Of a stretch of DNA of 60,709 bases, positions 8,768 to 17,267 are shown in pieces. The notes below the pieces were generated by a model. It saw only the letters and a list, made by a program, of their open reading frames with translations. It ran no database searches and was not told the origin of the DNA. Numbering within the stretch: the first letter of the stretch is position 1; each line of letters starts with the position of its first letter. Source of the DNA: Opitutus sp. GAS368. GTDB lineage: Bacteria > Verrucomicrobiota > Verrucomicrobiia > Opitutales > Opitutaceae. Position numbers and translations under genes: made by a program. The DNA is taken from the NCBI GenBank assembly GCA_945903545.1, contig CAMDOO010000006.1:1-60709 (forward strand), given 5' to 3'.

Positions 8768-9682
8768 TTACCCCGCTCGGAACTTCTTCCACGAGGTCAG
8801 GCAACGCTCCGCAGTTTCGAACTCCGAATAACGGCTGCCTTCCTGCTCCATGAGATAGAACTCCACGCCGCCGACCTCCTCGGCCGCGGCGCAGATTTCC
8901 CGCCACGGCGAGACGCCCTCGCCGAAAAGCGTGCGGTAGCCTTTTTCGTCCTGCCGCGTGCCGGGCGCCCAGTCCTTGAGGTGGAGGCTGCGGATGCGGC
9001 CGGGGTTGGCCTTGATCCAAGCGATCGGGTCGGCGCCGGCCTCCATGCAGGTGCCGACGTCGAACTGGAGCACGAACTCCTTCGGCGTGTTGGCCGCCAC
9101 CACGTCCATGATGCGCTGGTCGCCGTCCAGGATCGCCCATTCGGTCTGGTGATTGTGGAATCCCGCCGTCAGGCCGTGCGTCTGGAGCTTGGCGGTTGCC
9201 TCAGTGAGCTGGCCGCAGAGTTGCTTCCAGCCCTCGAGTCCGCGCGCTGTGTTCGGGGCGCTCCCCAGCACGACGCAACGCGTGCCCAGGATCTGGTTCA
9301 GCTCGACCGCCTTGTCGAAGCCAGTGGCGAAGGAGGTGAAATTGTTGTGCGTGGAGTAGCAGCGCATCCCGACGTCATCCAGCAAGGCGCGCACATCCTT
9401 CGCCTGCGGAAAACTCCAGCTGAAGTAGGGCGCATAAAACTCCACGGCTTCGTAACCCATCTTCGCCACCTGCCGGACCGTGTCCTGCAGATCGCGCATC
9501 AGCGCGCCGCGCACCGAGTACAGTTCCAGTCCGATGGGATACTTCTTGGCTGTCGGAGCGGGCGACGGAGTGGCGCCTGACTCCGCCACGGCGGCCTGCA
9601 GCGCACCGGGAGCGGCAAGCGCCAGCGGGACGACGGAACCGGACAACGCGAGAAAATGGCGACGGGTAAGCGGAGCGTTCAT
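8768..9682 (-). CDS. Tat-exported sugar phosphate isomerase/epimerase-like TIM-barrel protein
   Basis: A 304-residue protein with a twin-arginine signal (TRRHFLALSGS followed by a hydrophobic Ala/Leu stretch to about residue 33). The mature part is an AP-endonuclease-2/xylose-isomerase-like TIM barrel: YPIGLELYSVRGALM, MGYEAVEFYAPYF, TAGFHNHQTEWA, VLQFDVGTCMEAGAD, GRIRSLHLKDW and EFYLMEQEGS. The Glu, His and Asp metal ligands of the fold are present. Verrucomicrobia and Planctomycetes encode many exported paralogues of this family with uncertain substrates. The precise reaction cannot be read from sequence. Confidence 0.85.
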   Translation of the reverse strand: MNAPLTRRHFLALSGSVVPLALAAPGALQAAVAESGATPSPAPTAKKYPIGLELYSVRGALMRDLQDTVRQVAKMGYEAVEFYAPYFSWSFPQAKDVRALLDDVGMRCYSTHNNFTSFATGFDKAVELNQILGTRCVVLGSAPNTARGLEGWKQLCGQLTEATAKLQTHGLTAGFHNHQTEWAILDGDQRIMDVVAANTPKEFVLQFDVGTCMEAGADPIAWIKANPGRIRSLHLKDWAPGTRQDEKGYRTLFGEGVSPWREICAAAEEVGGVEFYLMEQEGSRYSEFETAERCLTSWKKFRAG

Positions 9683-9935
9683 GGGGTAGGCCGGACACCA
9701 GCCGGCGGGGGTTGCGGGGCGCAGCGAATGTGCGGCGGGGGTCGGGGTGGCGGCAAGCCGGCGATGGTTTTACGGTAGAAAACGAAGCTCAGCTCCTTCG
9801 CGTTTCTTCGCGTGCTTCGCGGTTTAAGGGCATGTGTCCGCGGAGTCCGTGATCTTGATCAATGGATCAGGATTTTCCGGCGCCTCTCCTAATCCGTCCC
9901 TAACATTGGCAACGTTTTAAGCATGCTTATTGACA
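9683..9935. other. Intergenic region before feo operon
   Basis: No coding sequence seen. It holds a short repeat-like segment near 9795-9830 (CTTCGCGTTTCTTCGCG, then TGCTTCGCGG) and turns AT-richer towards the feo operon, as expected for a promoter region. Confidence 0.5.
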
Positions 9936-9952
9936 TTGAAACTTAGTCTCAA
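9936..9952. promoter_or_regulatory. Fur-box-like operator upstream of feoA
   Basis: TTGAAACTTAGTCTCAA is a 7-1-7 inverted repeat (TGAAACT / AGTCTCA, one mismatch). It lies 18 bases before the first feoA start, inside the AT-rich leader. Its position and symmetry fit iron-dependent Fur repression of ferrous iron uptake; this is inferred from context. Confidence 0.55.
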
Positions 9953-9970
9953 CTGGATCCCATTTCCTCT

Positions 9971-10249
9971 GTGTCTTCGTCCTCCCCCATCGCCCGCCTC
10001 CCGCTCTGCCAGCTCCCCGCTGGCGCCGTCGGGCGCGTCCAAGCGATCACGGGCGATGAGGGATTCTGTCAGCGGCTTCGTGAGATGGGTTTTGGCGAGG
10101 CCGCCTTGATCACCAAGATCTCCGGCACCACCACGAGTCTTTGTCAGGTGAACGGCACCCGGATCGCGCTCAATCATTCCGCCGCCATGAACATTCTCGT
10201 GGAGCGTTTGCCGGTGGCTCCGCACTCCGCGGAAACCCGCCGGGCCTGA
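9971..10249 (+). CDS. feoA: FeoA domain protein (first copy)
   Basis: A 92-residue protein starting at a GTG at 9971, the only start that keeps the conserved core near the N-terminus. The SH3-like FeoA fold is seen in LPLCQLPAGAVGRVQAI, FCQRLREMGFGEAALITKI and GTRIALNHSAAMNILVERL. FeoA is a small cytoplasmic partner thought to regulate or assist FeoB. The gene stands first of four same-strand genes (feoA, feoA, feoB, Cys-rich peptide) with a Fur-box-like site in front. Confidence 0.88.
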   Translation: MSSSSPIARLPLCQLPAGAVGRVQAITGDEGFCQRLREMGFGEAALITKISGTTTSLCQVNGTRIALNHSAAMNILVERLPVAPHSAETRRA

Positions 10250-10274
10250 GCTGACCCGGCCGGGCGCCTTCCCG

Positions 10275-10526
10275 ATGATGTCCGTCACGAATCTGTCCAC
10301 GCTCCAGCCCGGCGCCCGCGCCCGGGTGAAGGATATCCCCAAGAGCGGCACCACCTTTGTCCGCCTGCGCGAAATGGGACTGCTCACCGGCACCGTGGTG
10401 ACCTTCGTCCGCGCCGCCCCGATGGGCGACCCGCTGGAGTTCAAGCTGCGCGGCTATCTCCTTTCGGTCCGCCGCGACGAAGCCCGGCAGATCGAGGTCG
10501 AGTTGCTCGCGGATGGCGCGGCCTGA
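10275..10526 (+). CDS. feoA: FeoA domain protein (second copy)
   Basis: An 83-residue FeoA fold protein: LSTLQPGARARVKDI, TTFVRLREMGLLTGTVVTFVRAAPMGDPLEFKLRGYLLSVRRDEA. It matches canonical FeoA more closely than the first copy. It lies 25 bases after that copy and overlaps the start of feoB by 14 bases, indicating translational coupling. Duplicated feoA genes ahead of feoB occur in several phyla. Confidence 0.92.
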   Translation: MMSVTNLSTLQPGARARVKDIPKSGTTFVRLREMGLLTGTVVTFVRAAPMGDPLEFKLRGYLLSVRRDEARQIEVELLADGAA

Positions 10527-12705
10527 CCGGCCCGCCGCTCCGCGCCTCGCCCAGCCACCGATTCCCGCCGTGCAACTGCCGCCGCACATCAACCCGCCGG
10601 CCCCCAAGCGCACCGCCGCGTCAGGCCGCGCGCCCGTCTACGCACTCGTCGGCAACCCCAACTGCGGCAAGAGCACGCTCTTCAACGCCCTCACCGGCCT
10701 GAAGCAGAAGGTCGGCAACTACCCCGGCGTGACCGTCGAGAAAAAGGTTGGCACCGCCTACTCCCAGCACGGCCAGCCGCTCACCGTCATCGACCTCCCC
10801 GGCGCCTACTCGCTCGCCGCCCGCTCGCCCGACGAGGCCGTGACCCGCGACGTGCTGCTCGGCCGCCGCTCCGACACCGCGCAGCCCGACCGCATCCTCT
10901 GCATCGTCGACGCCACCAACCTCGAGCGGAACCTCTACCTCGTCCACCAGGTGCTCGATCTCGGCCGCCCCGTGATCGTGGTCCTCAACATGATGGACCT
11001 CGCCGCCGAGGCGGGCATGGCCGTCTTCCCCGACAAGCTCGCCCAGGACCTCGGCGTGCCCGTCATTCCCTGCGAGGCCGTCCGGGGCAAGGGCCTGATC
11101 GAGCTCCGGCTCGCCATGAGCCGGCCCGACCTCGCGCTCTCGAAGCACGCGTGGGACATCCCCGGCGCCATCGCGCCCGCCGTCGCCGAGATCCAGGCCT
11201 CGCTCGTCGCGAACGACGCCAAGTCCCCCCTCATCGCTCGCGCCGAGTCGCTCCTCCTTCTGACTGACCAGGACTCCGTGCGCGTCGCCGGCTCCACGCC
11301 GCTCAGCCCGCGCACCGCGGAGATCCTCGCCGGCTGGCAAAAGCGCTGGTCGGCCGAGGGCATGGACTGGGCCGGCACGCTCGTCTCTTCCCGCTACGAC
11401 GCCATCGGCCGCATCGCCGCCGAGGTCGTGCAACCGGGCACCGTCAACCAAGGCCCGAGCCCGAGCGACCGCATCGACGCCGTCGTCACCCATCCTTTCT
11501 GGGGCTGGGTCAGCCTCGGCGCCGTGATGTGCCTGATCTTCGTGAGCATCTTCACGCTCGCCGAGTACCCGATGAACTGGATCGACGGCCACATGGCGTC
11601 GCTCTCGGACTGGGTGAAGGACTCGATGGCCCCGGGCGACCTGCGCGACCTGATCACCGACGGCGCCATCTCCGGTGTCGGCGGCGTGGTGATCTTCCTC
11701 CCGCAGATCCTGATCCTGTTTTTCTTCATCGGGCTGCTCGAGAGCACGGGCTACATGGCGCGCGCCGCCTTCATCATGGACCGCCTGATGAGCCGCGTCG
11801 GCCTGAACGGCAAATCCTTCATCCCGCTGCTCAGCTCCTATGCCTGCGCCATCCCGGGCATCATGGCCACGCGCACGATCGAGGACGCCAAGGACCGGCT
11901 CGTCACCATCCTCGTCGCGCCGCTGATGAGCTGCTCCGCGCGCCTCCCCGTCTATCTCCTGATGATCGCCGCCCTGGTGCCCAACGAGCGGGTGCCGCTG
12001 GCGACCAAGGTCGGCATCATGTTCCTGATGTACTTCCTCGGCACCTTCGCGGCCTTCGGCTTCGCGTGGCTCTTCAAGCGCACCCTCCTCAAGGGTGAGC
12101 CGCCGATGATGATCATGGAGCTCCCGCCCTACCGCCTGCCGGGCCTGAAGGACGTCGCCCTTCAGATGCTGGAGCGCGCCTGGATCTTCCTCCGCCGCGC
12201 CGGCACCGTCATCCTCGGCATCAGCATCGTGCTCTGGTTCCTCTCCGCCTACCCCAAGGCCCCCGAGGGCGCCACGCCCTCCGAGCAGCTCTCGGGCAGC
12301 TTCGCCGGCATGGCCGGGCACGCCCTCGAGCCCGCGATCAAGCCCCTCGGCTTCGACTGGCAGATCGGCATCGGCCTGATCAGCTCCTTCGCCGCCCGCG
12401 AGGTCTTCGTCAGCACCATGGGCGTGGTCTTCAACGCCGAGGCCGACGACGGCGACACCGCGCCGCTCCGCGAGGCCCTGCTCAAGGCCCGCTGGCCCAA
12501 CGGCCGCGTGCTCTTCACCCCGCTCGCCTGCTTCGGGCTCATGATCTTCTACGTCTTCGCCATGCAGTGCGTCAGCACCATCGCGATCGTGAAGCGCGAG
12601 ACCAACGGCTGGAAATGGCCGCTCTTCCAAACCGCCTACATGACTGGCACCGCGTGGGTTCTTGCGCTACTGGTGTACCAAGTCGGGTCCGCGCTCGGAT
12701 TCTGA
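10513..12705 (+). CDS. feoB: Ferrous iron transport protein B
   Basis: A 730-residue inner membrane protein. The N-terminal G domain has the P-loop GNPNCGKST at about residues 46-54, followed by NYPGVTVEKK, DLPGAYSL and LNMMD. Gate-like motifs ESTGYMARAAFIMDRLMSRVGLNGKSFIPLLSSYACAIPGIMATR and the C-terminal FAAREVFVSTMGVV segment are typical of FeoB. The first about 40 residues are a Pro-rich leader unlike most FeoB; a later start is possible but none is obvious. It imports Fe2+. The gene overlaps feoA and is followed 12 bases later by a Cys-rich peptide. Confidence 0.97.
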   Translation: MARPDRPAAPRLAQPPIPAVQLPPHINPPAPKRTAASGRAPVYALVGNPNCGKSTLFNALTGLKQKVGNYPGVTVEKKVGTAYSQHGQPLTVIDLPGAYSLAARSPDEAVTRDVLLGRRSDTAQPDRILCIVDATNLERNLYLVHQVLDLGRPVIVVLNMMDLAAEAGMAVFPDKLAQDLGVPVIPCEAVRGKGLIELRLAMSRPDLALSKHAWDIPGAIAPAVAEIQASLVANDAKSPLIARAESLLLLTDQDSVRVAGSTPLSPRTAEILAGWQKRWSAEGMDWAGTLVSSRYDAIGRIAAEVVQPGTVNQGPSPSDRIDAVVTHPFWGWVSLGAVMCLIFVSIFTLAEYPMNWIDGHMASLSDWVKDSMAPGDLRDLITDGAISGVGGVVIFLPQILILFFFIGLLESTGYMARAAFIMDRLMSRVGLNGKSFIPLLSSYACAIPGIMATRTIEDAKDRLVTILVAPLMSCSARLPVYLLMIAALVPNERVPLATKVGIMFLMYFLGTFAAFGFAWLFKRTLLKGEPPMMIMELPPYRLPGLKDVALQMLERAWIFLRRAGTVILGISIVLWFLSAYPKAPEGATPSEQLSGSFAGMAGHALEPAIKPLGFDWQIGIGLISSFAAREVFVSTMGVVFNAEADDGDTAPLREALLKARWPNGRVLFTPLACFGLMIFYVFAMQCVSTIAIVKRETNGWKWPLFQTAYMTGTAWVLALLVYQVGSALGF

Positions 12706-12717
12706 ACCGCTCTCTCC

Positions 12718-12861
12718 ATGACCGCCGAAGTCCAATCCCTCCTCGCCCTCGCCGTGGTCGCCGTCGCCGCTCTCTGGCTCGCGCGCCGCGCCTTCGCGAA
12801 GCGGAAGCACCCCGGCTGCGGCCACGACTGCGGCTGCGGGCCGAAGCTCACGAAGCACTGA
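12718..12861 (+). CDS. FeoB-associated Cys-rich membrane peptide
   Basis: A 47-residue product: one membrane helix (SLLALAVVAVAALWLARRAF), then a basic stretch and a cysteine cluster HPGCGHDCGCGP. This is the architecture of the small FeoB-associated Cys-rich proteins found after feoB in many bacteria. It begins 12 bases after the feoB stop on the same strand, so it is very likely the last gene of the operon. The cysteines may bind iron or sense redox state (inference). Confidence 0.88.
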   Translation: MTAEVQSLLALAVVAVAALWLARRAFAKRKHPGCGHDCGCGPKLTKH

Positions 12862-12874
12862 TCGGGTGCGGGTG

Positions 12875-13067
12875 GGTAGGGCTGCCGCCGACGAGGCGGC
12901 CGCCGATCAAACGACCGAATCCTTGGCACCCAGAGACACGGAGGACCCAGAGCCAGACCTTTGGGGAAATTGGTGCGGAAACCCAATCTCTCCGGACTCT
13001 GTTCTCTGCGTCTCTGGGTGCCAAAGTTTCGGAATCATCGCGGCCGGGTCGTCGACCCAGCCCTACC
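12875..13067. repeat. Nested inverted repeats between feo operon and exoD
   Basis: Outer arms GGGTAGGGCTG (from 12875) and CAGCCCTACC (to 13067) belong to the GGTAGGG family. Inside them a second pair, TTGGCACCCAGAGACAC (from 12921) and GTCTCTGGGTGCCAA (to 13024), belongs to the ACGCAGAGACGCAGAGAA family. Between convergent genes, it may also act as a bidirectional terminator. Confidence 0.8.
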
Positions 13068-13073
13068 GTTTGT

Positions 13074-13742
13074 TCACCCGGTGAACCAATGCCCGAGGCG
13101 CTCCATCAGCTTGGCCGCGGCCTCGCCGAGCAGGACAATGTAGAGGATCCCCGCCGCGAACATCGCATAGGCCGCCGCCACAAACACCCCGTCGCGCTCC
13201 AGCAGGCCGCCCGCCATCAGCAGCACCACCCAGGCGGGAAATGAATTGGTGAACGGGATCGGCACCGGTAGCAGCAGGGCGAGGCCGGAGAGCAGCATCA
13301 GGCAGGCGTGGATCTGGCGCTGCCAGCCGTACTCGGTGAGGATCGCCAGGCGCGGGCGCAGGAGTTTTTCCAGGCCCACGATGACCTTCCCCGCGAACCG
13401 CATGAGCTGGTCGAAAAATTTCGCCGGCAGCACCCGCCGCTGGAACGCCTTCGCCAGCCATGGCCGTTGCCCAAGGGCCAGGCGGAACGCGATCAGGCTG
13501 ATCGCCAACCCGAAGGGCGTCGACAACCCCGGCAGCGGGATTGGCGTGATGAACGGCAGCGCCAGCAGGATCAGCAGCAGCGAGTACGCGCGCACCCCGA
13601 GGGCCACGATCACCGTCCGCACCGTGATCTCTTCGGTCTTCGAGCGCTCCTGCAGCAGCCGCATCTCCTCCGAGAGTTTGATCGCCGGCGGACGAATCCT
13701 GCTCCCGCGCCCGGACTCAGGACCCTGGATCGGCTCGCTCAT
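13074..13742 (-). CDS. ExoD-family membrane protein
   Basis: A 222-residue protein. After a polar N-terminus come several membrane helices. ExoD hallmarks are RSKTEEITVRTVIVALGVRAYSLLLILLALPFITPIPLPGLSTPFGLAISLIAFRLALGQRPWLAK and the later PVPIPFTNSFPAWVVLLMAGGLLERDG. ExoD was first linked to exopolysaccharide production in Rhizobium; the molecular role is unsettled. The start at 13742 overlaps the queE stop by four bases (ATGA), so the two are probably cotranscribed with queE first. Confidence 0.85.
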   Translation of the reverse strand: MSEPIQGPESGRGSRIRPPAIKLSEEMRLLQERSKTEEITVRTVIVALGVRAYSLLLILLALPFITPIPLPGLSTPFGLAISLIAFRLALGQRPWLAKAFQRRVLPAKFFDQLMRFAGKVIVGLEKLLRPRLAILTEYGWQRQIHACLMLLSGLALLLPVPIPFTNSFPAWVVLLMAGGLLERDGVFVAAAYAMFAAGILYIVLLGEAAAKLMERLGHWFTG

Positions 13743-14434
13743 GTGCCCCGGCGGTTGCCGTACAGATCGAGGTGGAGCCGGTGCGCGTAACGGTAACCCC
13801 GTTCCTTGCAGAGTTCGCCCAGCCAAGCCGCGCGCTCGTGCTGGCGCGCCGCCGTGGTCGATTCGGGCATTAGGAAAACCTGGTGGCGCGGCACCTCGCG
13901 ACCGAGCGAACCCAGCATGCCCTCGAGCTCGTCCACGTCCGCCGGCGCCGTCACCACAAACTTGAGCTGCCAGGCATACGCCTCGAGCCACGCCCGCACC
14001 ACCGCCGGCTGCCAGCGGGTCGCCTCGTGTTTTTTCCGCCACGCCGCGTGCTCCGCCTGGTGCGGTGTCGAGTTCAGGAGTTTCGGCGAAACCGAGGCGA
14101 GGTCGCAGGCGATGCCACCCGGCAGGATCGTGCCCGCCGTCTCGATCGTGAGGTGGTAGCCCAGCATCTTCAGTTCCGCCGCCAACGTGCCGATTTCCTT
14201 GGCGATCATCGGCTCGCCGCCTGTCAGCACCACGTGGCGCGCCGTCCGGTGGCTTTGCACCTCCGCCACGATCGCGTCGACCGTGCGCGGCTCGCCCTCG
14301 GGATTCCATGAGGCGTAGGGCGTGTCGCACCACGTGCAACGCAGGTTGCACCCGCTCGTCCGCACAAAGACCGAGGGCACCCCGGTGAGGGAGCCTTCGC
14401 CCTGCAGGGAGTAGAAAATTTCGGAGATTAGCAT
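13739..14434 (-). CDS. queE: 7-carboxy-7-deazaguanine synthase QueE
   Basis: A 231-residue radical SAM enzyme that makes 7-carboxy-7-deazaguanine, a precursor of queuosine. The cluster motif is SGCNLRCTWCDTPYASW (CxxxCxxC). HVVLTGGEPMIAKEIG and TIETAGT follow as in the family. I start it at the ATG at 14434 (MLISEIFYSLQGEGSLTG); a longer frame upstream reads into a CCCTATAGG repeat. queC lies 53 bases upstream on the same strand, and queE overlaps exoD. Confidence 0.93.
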   Translation of the reverse strand: MLISEIFYSLQGEGSLTGVPSVFVRTSGCNLRCTWCDTPYASWNPEGEPRTVDAIVAEVQSHRTARHVVLTGGEPMIAKEIGTLAAELKMLGYHLTIETAGTILPGGIACDLASVSPKLLNSTPHQAEHAAWRKKHEATRWQPAVVRAWLEAYAWQLKFVVTAPADVDELEGMLGSLGREVPRHQVFLMPESTTAARQHERAAWLGELCKERGYRYAHRLHLDLYGNRRGT

Positions 14435-14446
14435 GATGGTCGGTGG

Positions 14447-14487
14447 CTTGGCCATAGGCCCTATAGGCCCCATAAGCCCTATCGGCC
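14447..14487. repeat. Short CCCTATAGG tandem repeat between queC and queE
   Basis: The units CCATAGGCCCTATAGGCCC and CATAAGCCCTATCGGCCCTA share a roughly nine-base CCCTATNGG theme. It lies between the queC stop and queE start. Confidence 0.6.
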
Positions 14488-15180
14488 CTATAAATTCGGC
14501 CTCGGCCCTTTCGGCAGCGCAGCCGTTGAGAAATACTCCGTGGGGTCAACCAGCCCCGCCACTGCAAACGCCTCCCGGCGCTCCACGCAGGTGCCGCAGG
14601 TGCCGCAATGGACCGCGCCGCCCTTGTAGCAGGAATAGGTCCGGGAGAAATCCACGCCGAGCCGCGCGCCTTCCCGCGCGATCCCCGCCTTGTCCATCGC
14701 AATGAACGGCCGCAGCAGGCGGATCCCCGCGTACGTGCCGAGCCGCATCGCGTCGCCCATCGCCTGCATGAAGTCCTCCCGGCAGTCGGGATAGATCGTG
14801 TGGTCGCCGGCATGCGCCGCGATCACCAGCCCCTCCGCCCCCGTGCTCTCGGCCAAACCCGCCGCGATCGAGAGCATGATCGCATTGCGGAACGGCACCA
14901 CCGTGCGGCGCATGTTGTCGTCCGCATAATGCCCGTCCGGCACCGGCCCGCCGCCGGCCAGCAGGTCCGAGTCGAACAACTGCCCGATGAACGGCAGCGC
15001 CACCACCTCGTGCCGCACCTTGAGCCCGGCCGCGTGCTCCGCCGCGAACGGCAACTCGCGCGGGTTGTGCTTCGAGCCGTAGTCGAAGCTCACCACCCCG
15101 CGCACGTGGTGCTCCCGCGCCGCCCAATGGAGCGCGGTCACGGAATCCATTCCGCCGGAGCAGAGCACAACGACTTTCAT
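14488..15180 (-). CDS. queC: 7-cyano-7-deazaguanine synthase QueC
   Basis: A 230-residue ATP-dependent ligase that converts 7-carboxy-7-deazaguanine to preQ0. The PP-loop SGGMDSVTALHWA is at the start. VPFRNAIMLSIAAGLAE and AHAGDHTIYPDCR follow. The zinc-binding cysteines are in SYSCYKGGAVHCGTCGTCVERREAF. Length is normal. It sits first in the queC-queE-exoD string on the minus strand. A YhhQ-type transporter that could import queuosine precursors lies at 21541. Confidence 0.96.
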   Translation of the reverse strand: MKVVVLCSGGMDSVTALHWAAREHHVRGVVSFDYGSKHNPRELPFAAEHAAGLKVRHEVVALPFIGQLFDSDLLAGGGPVPDGHYADDNMRRTVVPFRNAIMLSIAAGLAESTGAEGLVIAAHAGDHTIYPDCREDFMQAMGDAMRLGTYAGIRLLRPFIAMDKAGIAREGARLGVDFSRTYSCYKGGAVHCGTCGTCVERREAFAVAGLVDPTEYFSTAALPKGPRPNL

Positions 15181-15310
15181 GCCGCGGAGTTACGCTGAAA
15201 CCGGCCGGGATTCACGGCAATTCGCGGGGGTCGGCGGCTGGAAACGCCGGGAGCGTTTTCCAGCCAATCCGGATTGAGACTGGTGCCGCCCTCGACCTTT
15301 GTCCGCGACC

Positions 15311-16318
15311 ATGACGCCGATCACGCTTTTCCCCTTCGCCGAGTACTGGTGGTTCTATGCCCTTTTCACCCTGGGCGTGCTTGGGCTTCTGGCGCTCGAC
15401 CTCGGGGTCTTCCACCGGGAGGTACGCGAGGTCCGGATCCGCGAGGCGGCCGGCTGGAGCGTCGCGTGGATCTCGCTCGGCCTCGCGTTCGGCTACGGCC
15501 TGTACCTCTATGCGCTCCACCGCCTGCCGCTGGATCCCCGGCTGGCTGGGCTGGACCACGTGGCCCTCGCCCGGCAGGTGGGCCTGGAGTACCTCACCGG
15601 TTTCGTGGTCGAGAAGTCGCTCTCGGTGGACAACATTTTCATCTTTGCGGTCGTTTTCACCTACTTTGCGATCCCGCCGCGGCTGCAGTATCGCGTGCTT
15701 TTCTACGGCATCCTCGGCGCTCTCGTCTTCCGCATCATCTTCATCAGCCTGGGCTCGGTGCTGATGCGTTTCGAATGGGTGATCTGGCTCTTCGGCGCCT
15801 TCCTCATCCTGACGGGCCTGAAGATCCTGTTTGCGCCGGAAAAACCGATCGATCCCGACCGTAACCCAGTCATCCGCCTCCTGCGGGGCCTGATGCCGGT
15901 GACCACGCGCCTCGAGGGAGCGGCGTTCCTGACGCGCATTGACGGGGTCTGGCACGCCACGCCGCTGCTGGTCTGCCTGGTTTTCATCGAGGCGACCGAC
16001 ATCATTTTCGCGGTGGACAGCGTGCCCGCGATCTTCGCCCTCACGCGCGAACCCATGATCGTCTTCACCTCAAACGTGTTCGCCATCCTCGGGTTGCGCT
16101 CCCTCTTTTTCCTGCTGGCGGGGGTGATGCACCGCTTCCGCTTCCTCAAGTACGGGCTCGGGCTCATCCTCGTTTTTGTCGGCCTGAAGATGGCGTGGCT
16201 CAACGAGGCCTTCGGCGGGAAATTCCCCATCACCTGGTCGCTTGGCATCATCCTCCTGCTGCTCGGTGCGTCCATCGCGCTCTCCCTGCTGGTTCGAACC
16301 AAGCCCACCGCGACATGA
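15311..16318 (+). CDS. TerC family integral membrane protein
   Basis: A 335-residue protein with about nine hydrophobic helices. The ATG at 15311 is preferred over a TTG 12 bases earlier. TerC signatures are VEKSLSVDNIFIFAVVFTYF, VLFYGILGALVFRIIFI, FIEATDIIFAVDSVPAIFAL and VFTSNVFAILGLRSLFFLLAG. The two acidic pairs (SVDNIF and FAVDSVPA) are the conserved metal-site candidates. TerC proteins are linked to tellurite resistance and, in newer work, to manganese export or loading of exported metalloproteins. The role here is not specified by context. Confidence 0.93.
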   Translation: MTPITLFPFAEYWWFYALFTLGVLGLLALDLGVFHREVREVRIREAAGWSVAWISLGLAFGYGLYLYALHRLPLDPRLAGLDHVALARQVGLEYLTGFVVEKSLSVDNIFIFAVVFTYFAIPPRLQYRVLFYGILGALVFRIIFISLGSVLMRFEWVIWLFGAFLILTGLKILFAPEKPIDPDRNPVIRLLRGLMPVTTRLEGAAFLTRIDGVWHATPLLVCLVFIEATDIIFAVDSVPAIFALTREPMIVFTSNVFAILGLRSLFFLLAGVMHRFRFLKYGLGLILVFVGLKMAWLNEAFGGKFPITWSLGIILLLLGASIALSLLVRTKPTAT

Positions 16319-16372
16319 ACCGGGCCGGAGATCAGGTTGGCCGTCAGCCCAAGGTCGCCTAGGCTGGGGCCC

Positions 16373-17236
16373 ATGGTCATCCTCCACGACCCCAGCTGCA
16401 CCCGTTACCACGCGCCCGGCCACCCGGAGCGGCCCCAGCGCGTGGCCGCCACCGTCGAGCTGCTGCGGAAGCGACACCCGGACTGGGTCTGGCAGCAGCC
16501 CGGGCCGGCCGGCGAGGAGGCCCTGCTCCGCGCCCACCCCCCGGCGCATCTGGAACGCCTGACCCGGGGCCCGGATTTCGACGCCGACACCGCATTTCTC
16601 CCGGAAATAGCGGCCCACGCCCGGCTCGCGGCCGGCGCCGCCCTCGCCGCGATGGACCTCGCCCTGGACCGGGGCGGAAAGGCTTTCAGCCTGATGCGGC
16701 CACCCGGACACCATGCGACCCGGAACCGCGCCATGGGCTTCTGTTACCTGAACCATATCGCCATCGCCGCCCTCGCCGCCCGAGCCCGCGGCGTGGAACG
16801 GGTCGCCGTCTGGGACTTCGACGCCCACCACGGCAACGGCACCGAGGCGATCCTCCAAGGCAAGCCCGGGATTCTCTTTGCCATTGTCCACGAGGAGTTT
16901 AGCTACCCCGGAACCGGGACCGCCCACACCGCCAACTGCCGTAATTGGGCCCTGCCCCCGCTTTCTCCCCGGGCCGACCACCTCGCCGCCCTGAACGCCT
17001 CCTGGGACTCCATCCGGGCCTTCCAGCCCGGCCTGGTGCTGGTTTCGGCCGGATTCGACGCCTACGCGGGCGACCCGCTCACCGACATGTACCTCGAGAC
17101 CGAAGACTTCCGGACCCTCGGAAACTGGGTCCGCGAGTCCGGAATCCCGTCCGCCGCCATTTTGGAGGGGGGGTACAGCGACCATCTTCCGGAATTGATC
17201 GATGGCTTCTTGTGCGGTTGGAATGGAGCCACATGA
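16373..17236 (+). CDS. Histone deacetylase-family amidohydrolase
   Basis: A 287-residue protein of the arginase/deacetylase fold. Catalytic motifs are RPPGHHATRNRAMGFCYLNH (His-His pair), VAVWDFDAHHGNGTE (Asp and His zinc ligands), FSYPGTGTAH and LVLVSAGFDAYAGDPL (Asp ligand). Bacterial members deacetylate acetylpolyamines or small acetylated compounds such as acetoin-related substrates. Start at 16373 (MVILHDPSCTRYHAPGHPERP) chosen because the family begins with this strand. rnd follows 31 bases after the stop, so the two may be cotranscribed. Confidence 0.9.
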   Translation: MVILHDPSCTRYHAPGHPERPQRVAATVELLRKRHPDWVWQQPGPAGEEALLRAHPPAHLERLTRGPDFDADTAFLPEIAAHARLAAGAALAAMDLALDRGGKAFSLMRPPGHHATRNRAMGFCYLNHIAIAALAARARGVERVAVWDFDAHHGNGTEAILQGKPGILFAIVHEEFSYPGTGTAHTANCRNWALPPLSPRADHLAALNASWDSIRAFQPGLVLVSAGFDAYAGDPLTDMYLETEDFRTLGNWVRESGIPSAAILEGGYSDHLPELIDGFLCGWNGAT

Positions 17237-17267
17237 CCTTTCCTGAACGCCTAGACGGCCCGTCCGC

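Noticed and set aside
10621-12630. A 669-codon minus-strand frame opposite feoB
   Set aside because: feoB is certain on the plus strand; the antisense product is a low-complexity Glu/Gly/Asp/His-rich shadow.
14447-14487. Possible CRISPR-like tandem repeat between queC and queE
   Set aside because: Units are only about nine bases with no spacers of constant length and no cas genes nearby.
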